Source of the DNA: Spongospora subterranea f. sp. subterranea
Taxonomy: Eukaryota > Endomyxa: Phytomyxea > Phytomyxea > Plasmodiophorida
Length of the DNA: 64,000 nucleotides
Assembly (NCBI GenBank): GCA_049724395.1
Contig: JAUGWO010000102.1
Span: 186,001-250,000, forward strand
Direction of reading: 5' to 3'
Made by a program: the position numbers and the translations under genes
In this document: positions 1 through 12,300 of the stretch, in pieces
Numbering within the stretch: the stretch's first letter is position 1
How the letters are laid out: each line of letters begins with the position of its first letter
Notes under the pieces: generated by a model
Told to the model about the DNA's origin: nothing
What the model saw: the letters and a program-made list of their open reading frames with translations, nothing else
Databases searched by the model: none

Positions 1-334
1 CTTGTTGGAAGAAGCCGCAACGCATCCAAAAATAAGGCTCGTACGTATTGTGGATTGATTTAGCTATCATGTCGGTATTTATATGTCTCTAGGGAGCCGG
101 AGTAGGACCCCGAAAGGAAACAAGCCTAAATCTCCAAGCAAAGCGTCGCACACATCAACGGTTGAAGAAAACGGAATATCTGAAGGGAAAGCTGGATCAG
201 ATCTGGATCTGTGTTTCCCGGTGCCTACTTCCAACTCCACTGATATCGATTTTCTCGGCATATCCAACCTTTCGATTGGTGCTAAAAGAGGGAAGTCCGA
301 AGATTTTGATTTCAACGGTACTAACTACGAATAA
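1..334 (+). CDS. 3' end of an unknown gene (partial)
   Basis: Only the last two exons are inside the window. An open frame from base 1 splices at about 40 (GTACGT donor) to about 93 (CTCTAG acceptor) and continues to a TAA at 332-334. The visible tail of about 95 residues is basic and Ser/Arg/Lys-rich at first (RSRSRTPKGNKPKSPSK) and acidic at the end (KSEDFDFNGTNYE). It looks disordered and I recognise no domain. The stop lies 45 bp from the stop of the convergent TPR-SAM gene. The frame could also be a spurious opening, but the clean intron borders and charge pattern favour a real C-terminus. Confidence 0.45.
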
Positions 335-379
335 CTGAGTGAAAAATGGTATCTGTATAAATTTATAGAAAAATGACGG

Positions 380-2147
380 CTAGCATTTCCCAGTTTGACC
401 TCGCAGTGACTCGATTTTTAAAAGACAACGGCGTCTTTGAATTGAGCTAGTCAATCCCAGCTCTTCAAGGTCGTCTTCCTTGAGTGCCAACAATAATGCA
501 CCTGAATAAGTAGAGTTCAGTTTATCTAAGCTAGACTGAACGCTCGACAAGATTTTACCATCGACATCGTTTAATCGCAAATTGGCCAAGAACGCTGACC
601 CTGCAGATTCGGTCGTATAAAAGCGAGACGCCCAGCGACAGGTATCTTCCACATCCCACGTAGCAACAGGCTTGTTACTCGGTCCTATGGATGGACGACG
701 CATTCCAGTCGGTTGAGATGGAGCGGCAACAACAATATCTTGGCGATTCGTCACTTCCTTCGTCGGCAGAGTTATCGTGTTGGAGACGGTTGGAGGCTGC
801 TGCCGTTGGCCGCCATCTGTTATGCGCTTTGGTTCAGTGAGGATTTCTTGACCCGTTGACGCTAATGAAGATCCCGATGTCACCAACTGGGATTTCGAAT
901 TCAAAGACGACCACACTTGATCAACAATACCTGCACCATGAACACTTAGCTGTATAAACACCAAACGCATGACCCAGGACACCGACTTTCTAGTTTGTCA
1001 TCGAGCTTGACCGCCATTCTGAGATCCTTGCTGGCGCTTGTGGCCGTGGTTGAGAGTCGAGAACGAGCTAATCCTCTGAGGAACCATAGATGTGCGATAT
1101 CCGGCCAAGTTTCAATAGCAAGGGAACAGATAGTGATCGCATCATCATAGTCCCCGCAAAGGCAAAACGTCACAGCTCTTATCATGAAAGCGATCGCTGC
1201 TTCCGGCGACTCCCTTGCGGTTAGCTCTAAAATAACACTTGTCATCCTGATGTAACTTTGGCGACCGATTGACTCAAAACTACCTAATACTCGTTGGGAA
1301 TCTTGAATGGCGCCGTTGAAATTCCCCTGACGCAGATAGGCGATAGATCTGGTCAGCATCGCAGTCGTCATATCCTCGTTCATATCGATTGCACGTGATG
1401 ACTCCTTGATAGCGTCCCTACCACAAAATATGCATCAGCGAACACATCATAGATGACAAGCGACGCTCGTACTCGTATCGTCCCTGTAATCGCCTGACAG
1501 CAGCAATGGCGGCAAAAGTAGCCGCATCCGGTTTTTTCAGCGTTTGTGCTGACTCCAAAATCTGAACCGCCTCGTCGAACCGGCCCGCTGAGCTAAGAAT
1601 GTACGCCGCTTTGACCCGTAAACTATGCTGGGACGGATCTTTTTCTAGGGCCGCTAGGAGATCGTCTGCAGATGAATCAAGATCGTGATGCTGAAAATGC
1701 ACAAAACTCCTGTTGATCAGGCCTGTAATCCCTTTTGCGTCCATCTGGATAGCTCTGTTCATGTCAAACAGCGACTCGTTTACTCGTCCAAGCTCTGAGA
1801 AGATGATTCCTCGGTTGATTATCACTTCAAAAGGGGGATTTTCTGTGGCCATTGCTCAGTGTCAATCGACTATGCGGTGACTCACAAACCTGTAAGCTCA
1901 ATAGCATCATTTAGGTCCTCTAAGGCTTTCTCCCGTTGGGATAACGCTTTGAAAATAGCCGCTCTCCATGATAGCGCCATGACCTTTGTCATGGCAGACT
2001 TTCAACATTTTAGGTTATTGATTCAGGGTAGTCAACGCAACACCATACCTGAGAAACATCGCTGATGATATTGTCAAGCTCTCGCTTTGCCTGACAATAC
2101 TCGCCCTGACTGTAAAACGATTTGGCCGAGGCCAGTAGATCGGTCAT
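380..2147 (-). CDS. TPR repeat protein with C-terminal SAM domain
   Basis: Start at 2147 (MTDLLASAKSFYSQGEY), which opens straight into a TPR helix pair. At least five exons join in frame: the junction near 1840-1890 gives ALEDLNDAIELT then ENPPFEVIINRG, and that near 1390-1440 gives GRYEDAIKESSRAIDMNED. Several tetratricopeptide units follow one another (NESLFDMNRAIQMD, FDEAVQILESAQ, GDYDDAITICSLAIETWPD). After a Ser/Thr-rich linker the last 80 residues (about 380-660) look like a sterile alpha motif, starting WDVEDTCRWASRF and ending LGLTSSIQRRRCLLKIESL. TPR and SAM are both protein-interaction modules, so this is probably a scaffold or co-chaperone-like adaptor; no catalytic part is visible. 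It is divergent from the ABC transporter with about 360 bp between the starts. The specific orthologue is not recognised. Confidence 0.75.
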
Positions 2148-2508
2148 CAATAATTAATGGATGTGCTTCCCCTCAAGTTTTTTGGATAATAACCGTTCTC
2201 GTATCAACCGGAATTATCCAGAATGATGTCACTGTCGATGATTTCGCACAAATTATCCAGAAAAAAACCTTGAAATCCTCCAGAATACTTTCTCCTGGTC
2301 TGCCATGTGGCGCGGCCACTAAACCATCGGAAACGAATTGTGGACCGATGATAGGGGCAGGGGGGGGGGGTCACGTTTCATCTGCTCGGGTGTAGCGTGC
2401 AACTGCACAATGAACATGTATGAGTGACAGGCTGATAGTGGTGTAACTCGACCTGTCATTACTACCTATACTGACCTTGTTTCATTTATCGCCAGCGCAT
2501 TGTCGACA
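2148..2508. promoter_or_regulatory. Shared intergenic region between divergent TPR-SAM and ABC genes
   Basis: The 361 bp separates two starts pointing away from each other, so it should hold both promoters. The one distinct sequence feature is an 11-base G run at 2360-2370, preceded by GGGG at 2354-2357. I see no clear TATA box or convincing gene here. Confidence 0.4.
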
Positions 2509-5500
2509 ATGCGGGTGCATGGTAGTCGATCGGCGCGGTTGTCGTCTGCTTTACATATTCTATCAACAGCGACGATATGGATGTGTTTTCAGTATGCCTT
2601 AATATCGCTGCGTTCTCTTCAGATCCCGATTCTGTATAACTCACTGTCGATGGCGTGCATCACTACTGCCTGCTGGGGAATATTCATCGTGTTCACAGTC
2701 CGGATTCTTGCAAGGCGTCAATTCATCTCATGGTATAGCAGCATATCTGATGATCAACAAACTGTCACCCACACTGCCGCACCTGAGCTAGAGCTTCCTT
2801 TCCTTACCGATCCAGATTTAGAGGCAACCCGTCGTTCTGACCGGTATTCTGTTTGTTCATTCTCTTATCTTATATGCTTATTGGTCACTTCCAATATATT
2901 GCTCGCCGTATGCAATAATTACCTGAATAGAGGTTCAATGAGCACAGTGTCCAAACTCAACTTGCCGTTGATACTGAATGGTGTTTCCATGATATGTTTC
3001 TATATTGCATCCGCTTCAAGGCGTGTCCTCTCTCTGTCGCATTTGCTGTCAATCAGTTTATCTTGACCTTATACTTCACTTTATATCCGGGGTTTCCACT
3101 TCTAGCAGCCATGGTCAACGGACTCAATACAGTCGCCTTCCTTTGCATGCATCTTGGCTGGTACACGCCATTCAGAGCCAACTCATCATATAGAGGGTTC
3201 GATAACGCTTCGTTTTTCTCACAATACACGTTTTGGTGGATTCTGCCAGCGCTGGTGGCGGCTAAAACAAAGGATAAATTGGACATGAGCGACCTGCCCG
3301 ACTTACCTGTTGCTGACTCTCCCACAGTACTAGAAGAGAGATTTCGAGTTGAACTGATAAAGTTTTTCGACATGCAGGACAGAATATCGAAACCAATCCG
3401 CTTACTCATCATAACCTGTTATTCGATTCAGAAACGGGTTTTTCTTTCGTCTTATTTTCATGGTATTGCCTTCCTCGGCTGTATGTTTATTGATCCAATA
3501 ATCATTGCCGTTCTCCTATCTCGGCCCTCGTCAATGTCTTATGCATGGGTTCTCATGTTCGCCTTATCCCTCAGCATGTTTATACGTGTTAGTTGTATGG
3601 AGTATTGCTATTTTCAATCGACCCGAGTCGCCAATAACGTTCGCACGGCTCTAGGCCAGGCAATATTCAACCGAGCAATTTATCGATATCTGGCTGTCGA
3701 CCCCGCGAAATGGAGCAATCTAATGATCACAGATGCCGATAGATTAGGAGGTTGGTCATGGGGTGTGCTTTGCTTAGCCCAATGGACTTGGGCTGTAGTG
3801 TCGCTCCCATTCGTGTTTTATTTTCTTCACAAGACGGTGGGGAATGGTGCGTTCCTTGGCGTTTGTTGTTTGTTGTCAAGCGCCTTCACATCCAGATTCT
3901 TTGGAAGACGCCTGCATGCTATTCAGGTGCATCTACAGAAATGTCGAGACAATCGTACTAGTTGTCTGCAGGCGTTTTTAACGTCGGTGAAAGTTACTAA
4001 ACTTGAGTCATTACAAGACATCTGGCTCGACCGCCTTGAACAAGCTCGAAATATGGAGCTGATCGAACTCGCTAGAATTCAGTATGTGTCTGCGTTCAGC
4101 TGTTTATGTGGAGCTCTCCTCTCTCTCGCTGTTCCGGTTAGCATGTTCACCTGGCGGGTCCTAATCGATCATCGGCCGTTGGATGCTCGCACAGCCTTTA
4201 CTGCTCTTGCCTGGATAGCGCAAATGCAATGGTCGATCAGCACATTGCCGTCCATATACAATGCTTGGGCGGGTCTATCACCATCATTTGGTCGCATTGC
4301 AGATGCATTGCTTGAACCTGATCAGGCGAATCAATCAAACCTGCATCAGTTCCAAGTCTCGAAAGGGTTGCTCGTTGTAGTTGGGGCAACAGGAAGCGGT
4401 AAGTCAACGCTGCTGAATAATCTTGCTTCTTGCAATACTGGCCTATTATGCCCTCAGAGACCGTTCTTGTTAAACTCATCCATCGAAGAGAATGTTCTTT
4501 TTGGGATGAAGCTCGATCAAGACCGTCTTGACGACGCCATCAAGCGAACTGGCCTGGACTGCGACTTAGCATCATTTCCTGCTGGCCAATTAACTCAAGT
4601 CGGTCCCAATGGAGTTCAACTTTCTGGCGGTCAACGAGCGCGCATCGGGCTGGCCCGAGCGATATACTCAGATTCGAATATAATACTGCTAGATGACGTT
4701 CTGTCAGCTGTTGATAGATCTACAGGTTCTCACCTATGGTCAAATGTCATCACCTATTTTCATCGCAATGGGAAAAGTGTTGTTCTTGTCACACACGAAC
4801 TTCGATATCTGGCGTCGCCGATCATCGATTGTGTTATTCTGATGGATCAGGGACAAATAATCGTCTCTTCTCCATTGAACTCGATCCCCAGCCATATTCG
4901 CGAAAAATATAGAAGTTTTCTGGTTGACTCTGAAAACGACGACAATCACGTACGTGGTCGTTCATCTGACAGTGATATCGTTGGTCCACAATTAATGTCG
5001 CCACGCGAGAATGGCGTTGCTCTCTCGGAGGTGTACAACTTCCTATCGAGCCATCTTCAGACCCTGAAAGGCAAAGTCATCAATGCTGATCTGATCAATA
5101 ACCGTATATTGTCAAATTTCATCGATATTCCCGACCATAACGCCAGCGAGAACAAGAATACCGGCTCGGTGACATTTTCAGACTTCTCTGTCTATTTGGA
5201 CGAATTTGGGGTTTACATTTATGTGCTTGTCGGCCTTAGCCATTTCTCTTTCGATTGCATCTGTCTCAGCAAACATATGGCTAGCATTGTGGTCGCAGGG
5301 CGAATCCAGTTCTAGATGGAGCCAGCATAAGTGCTTGACGATATACATCATTTTGGGCCTAATTGAATGTCTGCTCATGTGCTACCAGAGAATAATTCTC
5401 ACCAAATACTCGCTCGTTGCCTCTGCTAATATCCACAGGAAGATGGCAAGTAAATTGGTGGAGGTTGGTCCGACGATCTTGGCTATCGCGATTAAACTAA

Positions 5501-7045
5501 TGAAATGTTAGGCTCCGTTGTCGTTCTTTGATACACATTCTCAAGGAATGATACTGAACCGATTCTTGCAGGATATGGCCAATATTGATACATCTGTGCC
5601 TTCGTCTATGAATGATCAGATCTCCAAAACCTTGACCATAATTTCTCAGTTTACCTTGATCGCTTTTTACGCTCCGTTCGTCTGCTTGATCATTCCGATC
5701 ATGCTCCCGCTCTATGTATATATATTTCGAATGGTACGGACGGCAGCAAGGGATTCCCGCCGTCTAGAATCCGAATCAAAAAGTCCAGTCTATGAGTTCT
5801 TTGGGGATGTTCTCAGGGGCCATGAAATCATTCATTGCGCTTCAGCTCAAGACCGATTCCAACGCCGCAACCGTAAGTTCGTGCAGAATATGTCAGCCTC
5901 CAAAGTTGGTAATGAGGCAGTTATGAAGTGGGCACAAGCTCTTACTGCCCAGGTATCTGGAATTTCCATTAAACTGGCGTTGCTTGTTGAATACTTGCTT
6001 AGGCCAGTTGTTTACTCTACTTCGTAACCGGGTTCGTCGGCATCATTTATATATATCGTGGTCATATGGAGCTGGGCGAATTCGGTTTGATACTTCTTTA
6101 CGCCGCTAGTTTACAAAGAGGCTTAATGGACTATCTAATGGGTTTGACAAACCTTGAAACAAACATGATATCTGTGGAGAGAGTAGCGGAATTTTTGAAG
6201 TTGCCTAGCGAGCACGATTTCTACCCGACTGATGAGGGTATTGTTGACCCATCATCGTGGCCGACAGCTGGCAAAATAGAGCTCGCCGATATAGCTATGC
6301 GATATGCTATCAATAAGCCAGAGATCCTGAAAGGCATTTCAATAACTATTGAGCCGCTTTCAAAGGTAGCAATCATTGGAAGGTAATCGATATCAATGGA
6401 GGGACCGTCATGATTTCAAAGATTGATATTTTCAGAACTGGATGTGGCAAAAGCTCCTTATTTTCGGCGTTAGCGTCACTATATCCCATCATTCGAGGCT
6501 CTATCATCGTCGATGGAATACGCCTAGCTAACCTCCCGCTACTCTCAGCTAGGAATGCGGTTACTGTAATCCCTCAAGATCCCGTTATTTTTGCAGGAAC
6601 AGTCAGGTCTAATATATGTTTTGGCCAATACTTCTCGGATGAAAGAATCTGGGATGTCCTCGAGATGACAAAAATGTCAGAGTGTGTTAAGGATTTGGGT
6701 GGACTTGACTCTGATCTTCAAGAAGGAGGGGCTAACCTTAGTGCCGGTGAAAGGCAGCTATTTTGTATGGCAAGAATGTTGGCTAGAGGGCAGCTCAAGG
6801 TGCTCCTTTGCGATGAGCCTACTTCCAATGTCGATCGACTGACTGGCTCTTCAATGGTTGACGTCTTTCTGGGGCTAAACGCCACAGTTCTGATGATCAT
6901 GCACAGGCTAGAGAACCTAGAAAAATTCGATCGGATTGTTTTGATGGATTCTGGTTTCATTACGGAATGTGGAGCACCAAAGAATCTGTTGAGTGATGAA
7001 TCGTCTTTAGTCAGGCAGTTTATAGATCGATATACGCCTGCTTGA
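2509..7045 (+). CDS. ABCC/MRP-type ABC transporter (full-length architecture)
   Basis: The first ATG is at 2509 and the stop at 7043-7045. The order is an N-terminal hydrophobic region resembling TMD0, TMD1, NBD1, linker, TMD2, NBD2. NBD1 has Walker A GATGSGKST (near 4385), signature LSGGQ (near 4625) and a degenerate Walker B LLDD, as is usual in ABCC. NBD2 has Walker A GRTGCGKSS, signature LSAGERQ and a full Walker B LLCDEPTSNVD, so one site is consensus and one degenerate. Introns read clearly at about 5463-5511, 5953-6002 (50 nt) and 6382-6435 (the last splits NBD2 Walker A). ABCC proteins export conjugates, drugs or metabolites across plasma or vacuolar membranes; the substrate is unknown. 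Oddities: NBD1 is strongly shortened, and the reading frame changes near 2.98-3.07 kb and at about 5.2 kb without an obvious normal intron (see findings). It converges on the next gene with 61 bp between the stops. Confidence 0.88.
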
Positions 7046-7106
7046 CAAAGTAATCATGGAATGTTTCAAAAGATAATCGATAGAAATAAACAAACTGCCC
7101 AGTCTG

Positions 7107-8867
7107 TCACCAGCAACTCAGCGGATCCCACCACTTATCGTCGCTGCATTGCCGTTTACGGTCATCTCCATCAACCACGAACACCCACTCGTTGGTTCCT
7201 TCTATTTTAACCCCGTCTAAGTGATGACTGAATGTATTCCAATGCTCTTGTGGCGAAGGCTTTCTGTCATGGGTTGGTTGCGCTCGCTCGGCGATTAATT
7301 TTTCAGAGTATGAAGACTTATTTAGCATCGTTATTTCGATAATGGAAATATATTCCCCATAGCGGTCAATCTGGGTTTGTGAGATTCTGTAGAGTTTTCC
7401 GTCAATTGCATGAATGCGTCCTCCAGGACGTTCGTGGTTGCCGCCAAGGCTGCACACCGGGTTCGCAGGATGCAAACTATACGGTCCACGAAGTTTGTCG
7501 GCGAAGTAGATTATTAGTCTACGGTCGTCATCCATGGCGAATATGTACCAGGTACCATTGTAAAGGATTGCAGAAGAATCTACTAATGGCCTTTCGATCA
7601 AAACTGTATCCAGCTCCCAACGAATTGGAAACTCTGTTGCTCTATACAGTCGCAATTGCTTATCCTTACTTGTTTCGGGCATCATATAAACCTCGTCTTC
7701 ACTCTCGAATACAAATGGGAATGATGCATGACGAGTGTCATGGAGAACCTGTCCTGTGAATCTCCATTCGAGACCAGAGCTTCCTTTGACTTCATGAGCA
7801 TGACAAATAACTCCTCGGGCCGAATTGTGGTAGGTCGGGTCTTCGACAAGAGCTTCGAAGAACATGTGAAGTTGATTTTCACGTCGAATAAGAAATGGAT
7901 CCGCAACATAGAACGTACGATAGCCATTAATCATTGGTGCGTTGAATCGAGAAACAACTGGATTACAACCAGCAGATTCGCAATTGACAAATGGATCATG
8001 CAAATCAAAAATCGACGATCCCGTCATAATCCCGATTGACCATCCAATCTTCTCCATAGGGTTTGGTCGAGCAGGGCATCTTAGGATTGCCTGGAGTTGA
8101 TCAGGTTTTGGAGCCAATATGCGACGGCATCGCGGATCATCAGCAAAAGATACATAGCCACATTGTCGGGCAAATATTGACCATAGGTCAAGCTCGGTTT
8201 GAACCAGCCGCCGATCGTGAGAAGGAACAATCAAATGTTTGGATGGAACTGCCCTGAGGCAAGCATCATGGCTTGGCATCGAATTCGGGCAAGAGATTGC
8301 ACGGCCGTAAAAGAAGCACTTGCCTAATGAAGGTGTCTCCCCGAAATGGATATGCATATTGGCATGCACATTTGGGACTTCATTATTGATACACGATATT
8401 GTTTCTTGAACATCTTGTGATTTAGAGCACTTCCAACCTGGGCTGTGGAGAATAAGCTCCTCCGACACATGTTTGGCTTCTAAACCGTCAACGGGGATTA
8501 ATGAAACTGATAGAGGAAGGTCGGTTAACAACGAGCCACTTCGTCCCAATTGGTGATGGGTTTCGTGAGATACCCACCAAATCACATTTAAGCCATCAAG
8601 AGAATTCATCATGATCGTCATTTGCTCCGATAACCAGGTTTCCAGACCTTTACCAGGTTTGACATAACGATCCAACAGTCGACAACTATCTGCCAAAGTA
8701 TCAACCTGGACCTTTTGCTCCAGGATCGTTGATCTTTCGTTGGACTGGAAAGAATGGAGCTGTAGAGAAGAAGTCCCGGACGACCTGATCTTGACCAGAG
8801 TGATGCAGGTTGCCAACAGTAGGAATGAATGAAAGACGTGCCTTATTCTGATATTTTCTAACCTCAT
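7107..8867 (-). CDS. Type II membrane protein with GINT1-like five-bladed propeller domain
   Basis: A single uninterrupted frame of 586 aa, unlike the intron-rich neighbours. Residues 10-26 are a hydrophobic signal anchor after a basic start (MRLENIRIRHVFHSF), suggesting a Golgi or ER lumenal protein. The region of about residues 250-520 matches the N-terminal domain of plant glucosamine inositolphosphorylceramide transferase (GINT1), a GH43-like beta-propeller. Diagnostic strings are VADPFLIRRENQLHMFFEA, ASFPFVFESEDEVYMMPE, LYRATEFPIRWELDTVLIE and ERPGGRIHAIDGKLYRI. No glycosyltransferase GT64-type C-terminal domain follows, so this is the propeller alone. By family knowledge it may act in glycan or glycolipid assembly; its actual reaction is not shown. 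The N-terminal 240 residues, with several cysteines, are lineage-specific to my eye. Confidence 0.75.
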   Translation of the reverse strand: MRLENIRIRHVFHSFLLLATCITLVKIRSSGTSSLQLHSFQSNERSTILEQKVQVDTLADSCRLLDRYVKPGKGLETWLSEQMTIMMNSLDGLNVIWWVSHETHHQLGRSGSLLTDLPLSVSLIPVDGLEAKHVSEELILHSPGWKCSKSQDVQETISCINNEVPNVHANMHIHFGETPSLGKCFFYGRAISCPNSMPSHDACLRAVPSKHLIVPSHDRRLVQTELDLWSIFARQCGYVSFADDPRCRRILAPKPDQLQAILRCPARPNPMEKIGWSIGIMTGSSIFDLHDPFVNCESAGCNPVVSRFNAPMINGYRTFYVADPFLIRRENQLHMFFEALVEDPTYHNSARGVICHAHEVKGSSGLEWRFTGQVLHDTRHASFPFVFESEDEVYMMPETSKDKQLRLYRATEFPIRWELDTVLIERPLVDSSAILYNGTWYIFAMDDDRRLIIYFADKLRGPYSLHPANPVCSLGGNHERPGGRIHAIDGKLYRISQTQIDRYGEYISIIEITMLNKSSYSEKLIAERAQPTHDRKPSPQEHWNTFSHHLDGVKIEGTNEWVFVVDGDDRKRQCSDDKWWDPLSCW

Positions 8868-9329
8868 TATAATTGGGCTAATAGATTAGCGTTGTGGGAT
8901 ATGCCGATACGAGGTATTGTAACCCCCAACATAACTTGTGCTGTTACCTGTTCATGACTGTGCTACTGTACTGTATGGGTGGGCGTGGGCTTGTTTCTGC
9001 ACATACGGAACCAGAAACGCTACCCGTTGGCCATACTGATTACATGTCGCTCTTCCAGTAGGGACGTCTCAGCCACGTTTATTTCGGGGTAATCAGTGGA
9101 ACGAACGGTTGAGTGATATCCATAGAGGTGATGCCTGCCATGCTCATGCCACAATTACACACTATAGTCGGCAAAAATTCTCCTACCTGACGAATACGCG
9201 AACGGTCGCAATCAACATAGGTCAGCCTTTCTCAGCGACATGCTTAGTCCAGGTAATTCTGGTTTTCAAACGTTCCCATGATGCTTCTGACTGTACTTTC
9301 TGGAAATAAATATGTATTATCTGAATGTT
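8868..9329. other. Intergenic spacer, no gene seen
   Basis: About 460 bp between the start of the GINT1-like gene and the stop of the DIS3L-like gene, both on the minus strand. It should contain the promoter of the former and the 3' region of the latter. The short open frame at 9109-9309 (+) has no recognisable features and I do not call it. Confidence 0.4.
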
Positions 9330-12300
9330 TCATCGCATATCTGTATCGTCGGTTCCTAGAGACGTCTGACCCCACCTAATCCGGTTGCCACACCGCATCG
9401 TTGGAGTTGCTTTATTGTCGACTGCGTTCGATGTCGCACTGACGTTCACAACCGATAAAATTTTTTGCATCATCATGTACATTGACATCTCATCAATCTT
9501 GGCTTTACACACTTTATTGACTGGAACTTCACCAAGATTCTGCATCTTTCGCACTTCTTTCTCAGGGAATATTTCCATTGTGAGTTGATATGACGATTTG
9601 GAGACGGGAGACCGCCATTGTTGTAGATCCCATACCAAATACGAATTTGGCATTACAATGTTGGAAGAAGCACCAGATCCAGATGGTGCTATCTGGATCA
9701 CGATTCGGTCGAACAGTTTTAATCGAACCTTCAAATCCCATCCTTCAATTAAGATATCAACATGAAGTCCCGACGACTCCGGAACGATATCAGCCTTGGT
9801 GCTTAATGATTCTAATCCAACGATGCATTGGGCATTGTTACGGTCGGTAAATCGCACGTTCAATTTGCGGTGAAATTCGGGTACAAACACTGTAATTGTT
9901 TTACTCTTGTTGATCGATACGATGAACCCCTCGTGTCTTGATTCGCCACGACTCATCATGTACAGTGAAAAGAATAGATCAGATGAATCGCGTTGCGCCA
10001 TTTTAGATGTGCGATTGCGTTCGTTGATATGTTCGCAGATGTTTTGGAGAAATCCCGAATCTGAAAACTGAGGAGGTGGATTTGAGTCTGTAATGGCGAT
10101 TGCAGCGAGCAGAAGGCGATGGACGATAACATCAGCATATCTTCTGATCGGAGACGTGAAATGTGTATAAAACTCAACAGCCAGGCCATAGTGCCCTAAA
10201 TCTGCTGTAGAAACACAGTACTGTGCCTCTGTCAATGCTTTTGCAGACATAGAATTGACAATACGGGCTATCCAATTGTCAGTTGAAGATAATGATAGAT
10301 TACGCAGAGATTCGGCGACAGATTTGTTCGAGGATGTGTTCAAAGACCCGCCAGCTGCGCAAACCATTTGCTCCAATTCTCGATAGCGATGAAGTTCAGG
10401 AGGTCTATGCCTTCGCATCAGTGACCCAGAGGGATATACTTCAGATAACTTTTTAGCAACAGCGCTATTGGCTGCAATCATCAACTCGGCAACAATATCG
10501 TGAAACTCGAGTTCCTCGTGATGCGCCATCTCGACATTGGTTCCGTCATTTACTGTTTCAACACGGAAATTCGACTCAAAACTTTGAATCTCCAATGCTC
10601 CGTTACGAATTCGCTCAGCCTTTAGAAGACGGCCAAGTCGAAGTAAATGGTGCAAATTCGGGCGCATTTCAACTGCGACAGCGTGCTTGCCAATTAGTGC
10701 TTTACCGTCCGAAATTGCCTGCGCTTCGGCATATGAAAGAGCATATTTTGATCTGATAATTGTGCGACAAAAACGGGGTGTACTCAACAATCGATCAGGA
10801 CTCATGGTCCAGAAGACACTCATCTGACAAGCTTCAAATTCAATTTCAAAAGAAAAATGGCGATTGACATCGGAATGCACGTACTGCGAACCGGTCTACG
10901 CCTTCATGTAAGGAGCAGATGTTTTCGCTGAGAAGCTCAGGCAGCATATTGATACGCTGATCAATCAAGTAAACGGTGGTGCCTCGGCGACGTGCTTCAA
11001 GGTCAAGGCGTGAATCAAATGGTATGAATGCCGTCACATCTGCAATGTGAACTCCAATCTCAACGTTATTCCCACCTATATCGCGAGCAGAGAGAGCATC
11101 ATCGATGTCCACGCATCCACTGTTGCGCGTCAATGTATTGTTTACCAATTACGTTGTGACAGTTGACTTACGGAGGGTCAATACTGCAGATCAGGTGGGA
11201 ATTGCGAAGATCACGTCGCCCCAATTCCATTTCAGGGGTAATCGACCATTCAGGATCAGGTAAATCTGTCTTCCAATGCTCGTACACGTAATTTTCTTGC
11301 TCAATACCGTGTTCAAGAAGAATCGCTTTAGTTTCGACATGAATGTTTCCACTTTCTCCAAGAAACGAGATAATATGGCCGTCAGGATATCTTGAATTAG
11401 CTGACCATCCATCAATCCGCCCGACAATTCTTTGGTTTAATAAATCGTCCACACGACGCGAGTAAATCCGAATCCTTGGGACTCTTTTATCGATTGGGAC
11501 GAAGAACAGCCTTGAATTGTCTTCACCATCTGTCATTACTGATCCGACATAAGGTCGCCAATTTCGTTGAAATATTCCGACAACACGGCCGCGGTATGTT
11601 AAACTGGAGTCAAGAAAAATTCCTGCGTCGTCGTCGTCAGCCTCTTCCTCTAATAGTGGAGCATTCATATTAATATCATTGACCGCGACAGCTGACACAT
11701 CAGTTGCTTTCGAAACCTCAACAGCAACAATATCACCATCAATAGCTCGATTAAAATAGCAGCTTTCCACTAATATGTCGAGTTTCTCGCACGTTACGAC
11801 AGCTGAAGACCTGTTGCGCTTCACTTTGATTCGACCCCGATAAACGTCGCCTTTGTAAATCGCCGCCTCCATACGAGATTGCGACCAATGTTCGTCGTAA
11901 ATTGATGAGGTTGATGTCGATAATCCTGGAGAGCCAGTAGATTGCAAGGCTTCCGACAATGTGACACTCTTATTTTGCCAAGATTTGATGTATTCTTGGA
12001 GATCATGGGGAATAATGATAGGAATAGAAAGATGTGGTTGCAGGGTGTTCAGAACAGATACAACACTTTTACAAGAAAAATTCGCTTGATCTTGCCCAGG
12101 GAGTCGCTGCTTCCAAACGTCGACGTCAAATACGTTTTCAACAGCGACCACCAGGTTATTTCTGTTGGATCTGAACGATTTCAGCCATAACGATCGCACT
12201 GCTGAATATTGCGCATTATCGCCCAGCACAGCGATTTGCTCAACAATATTCCGGCAGAGAATAACCACAGGCGGATCAGGCCAGCTATCTAAATCCTGTA

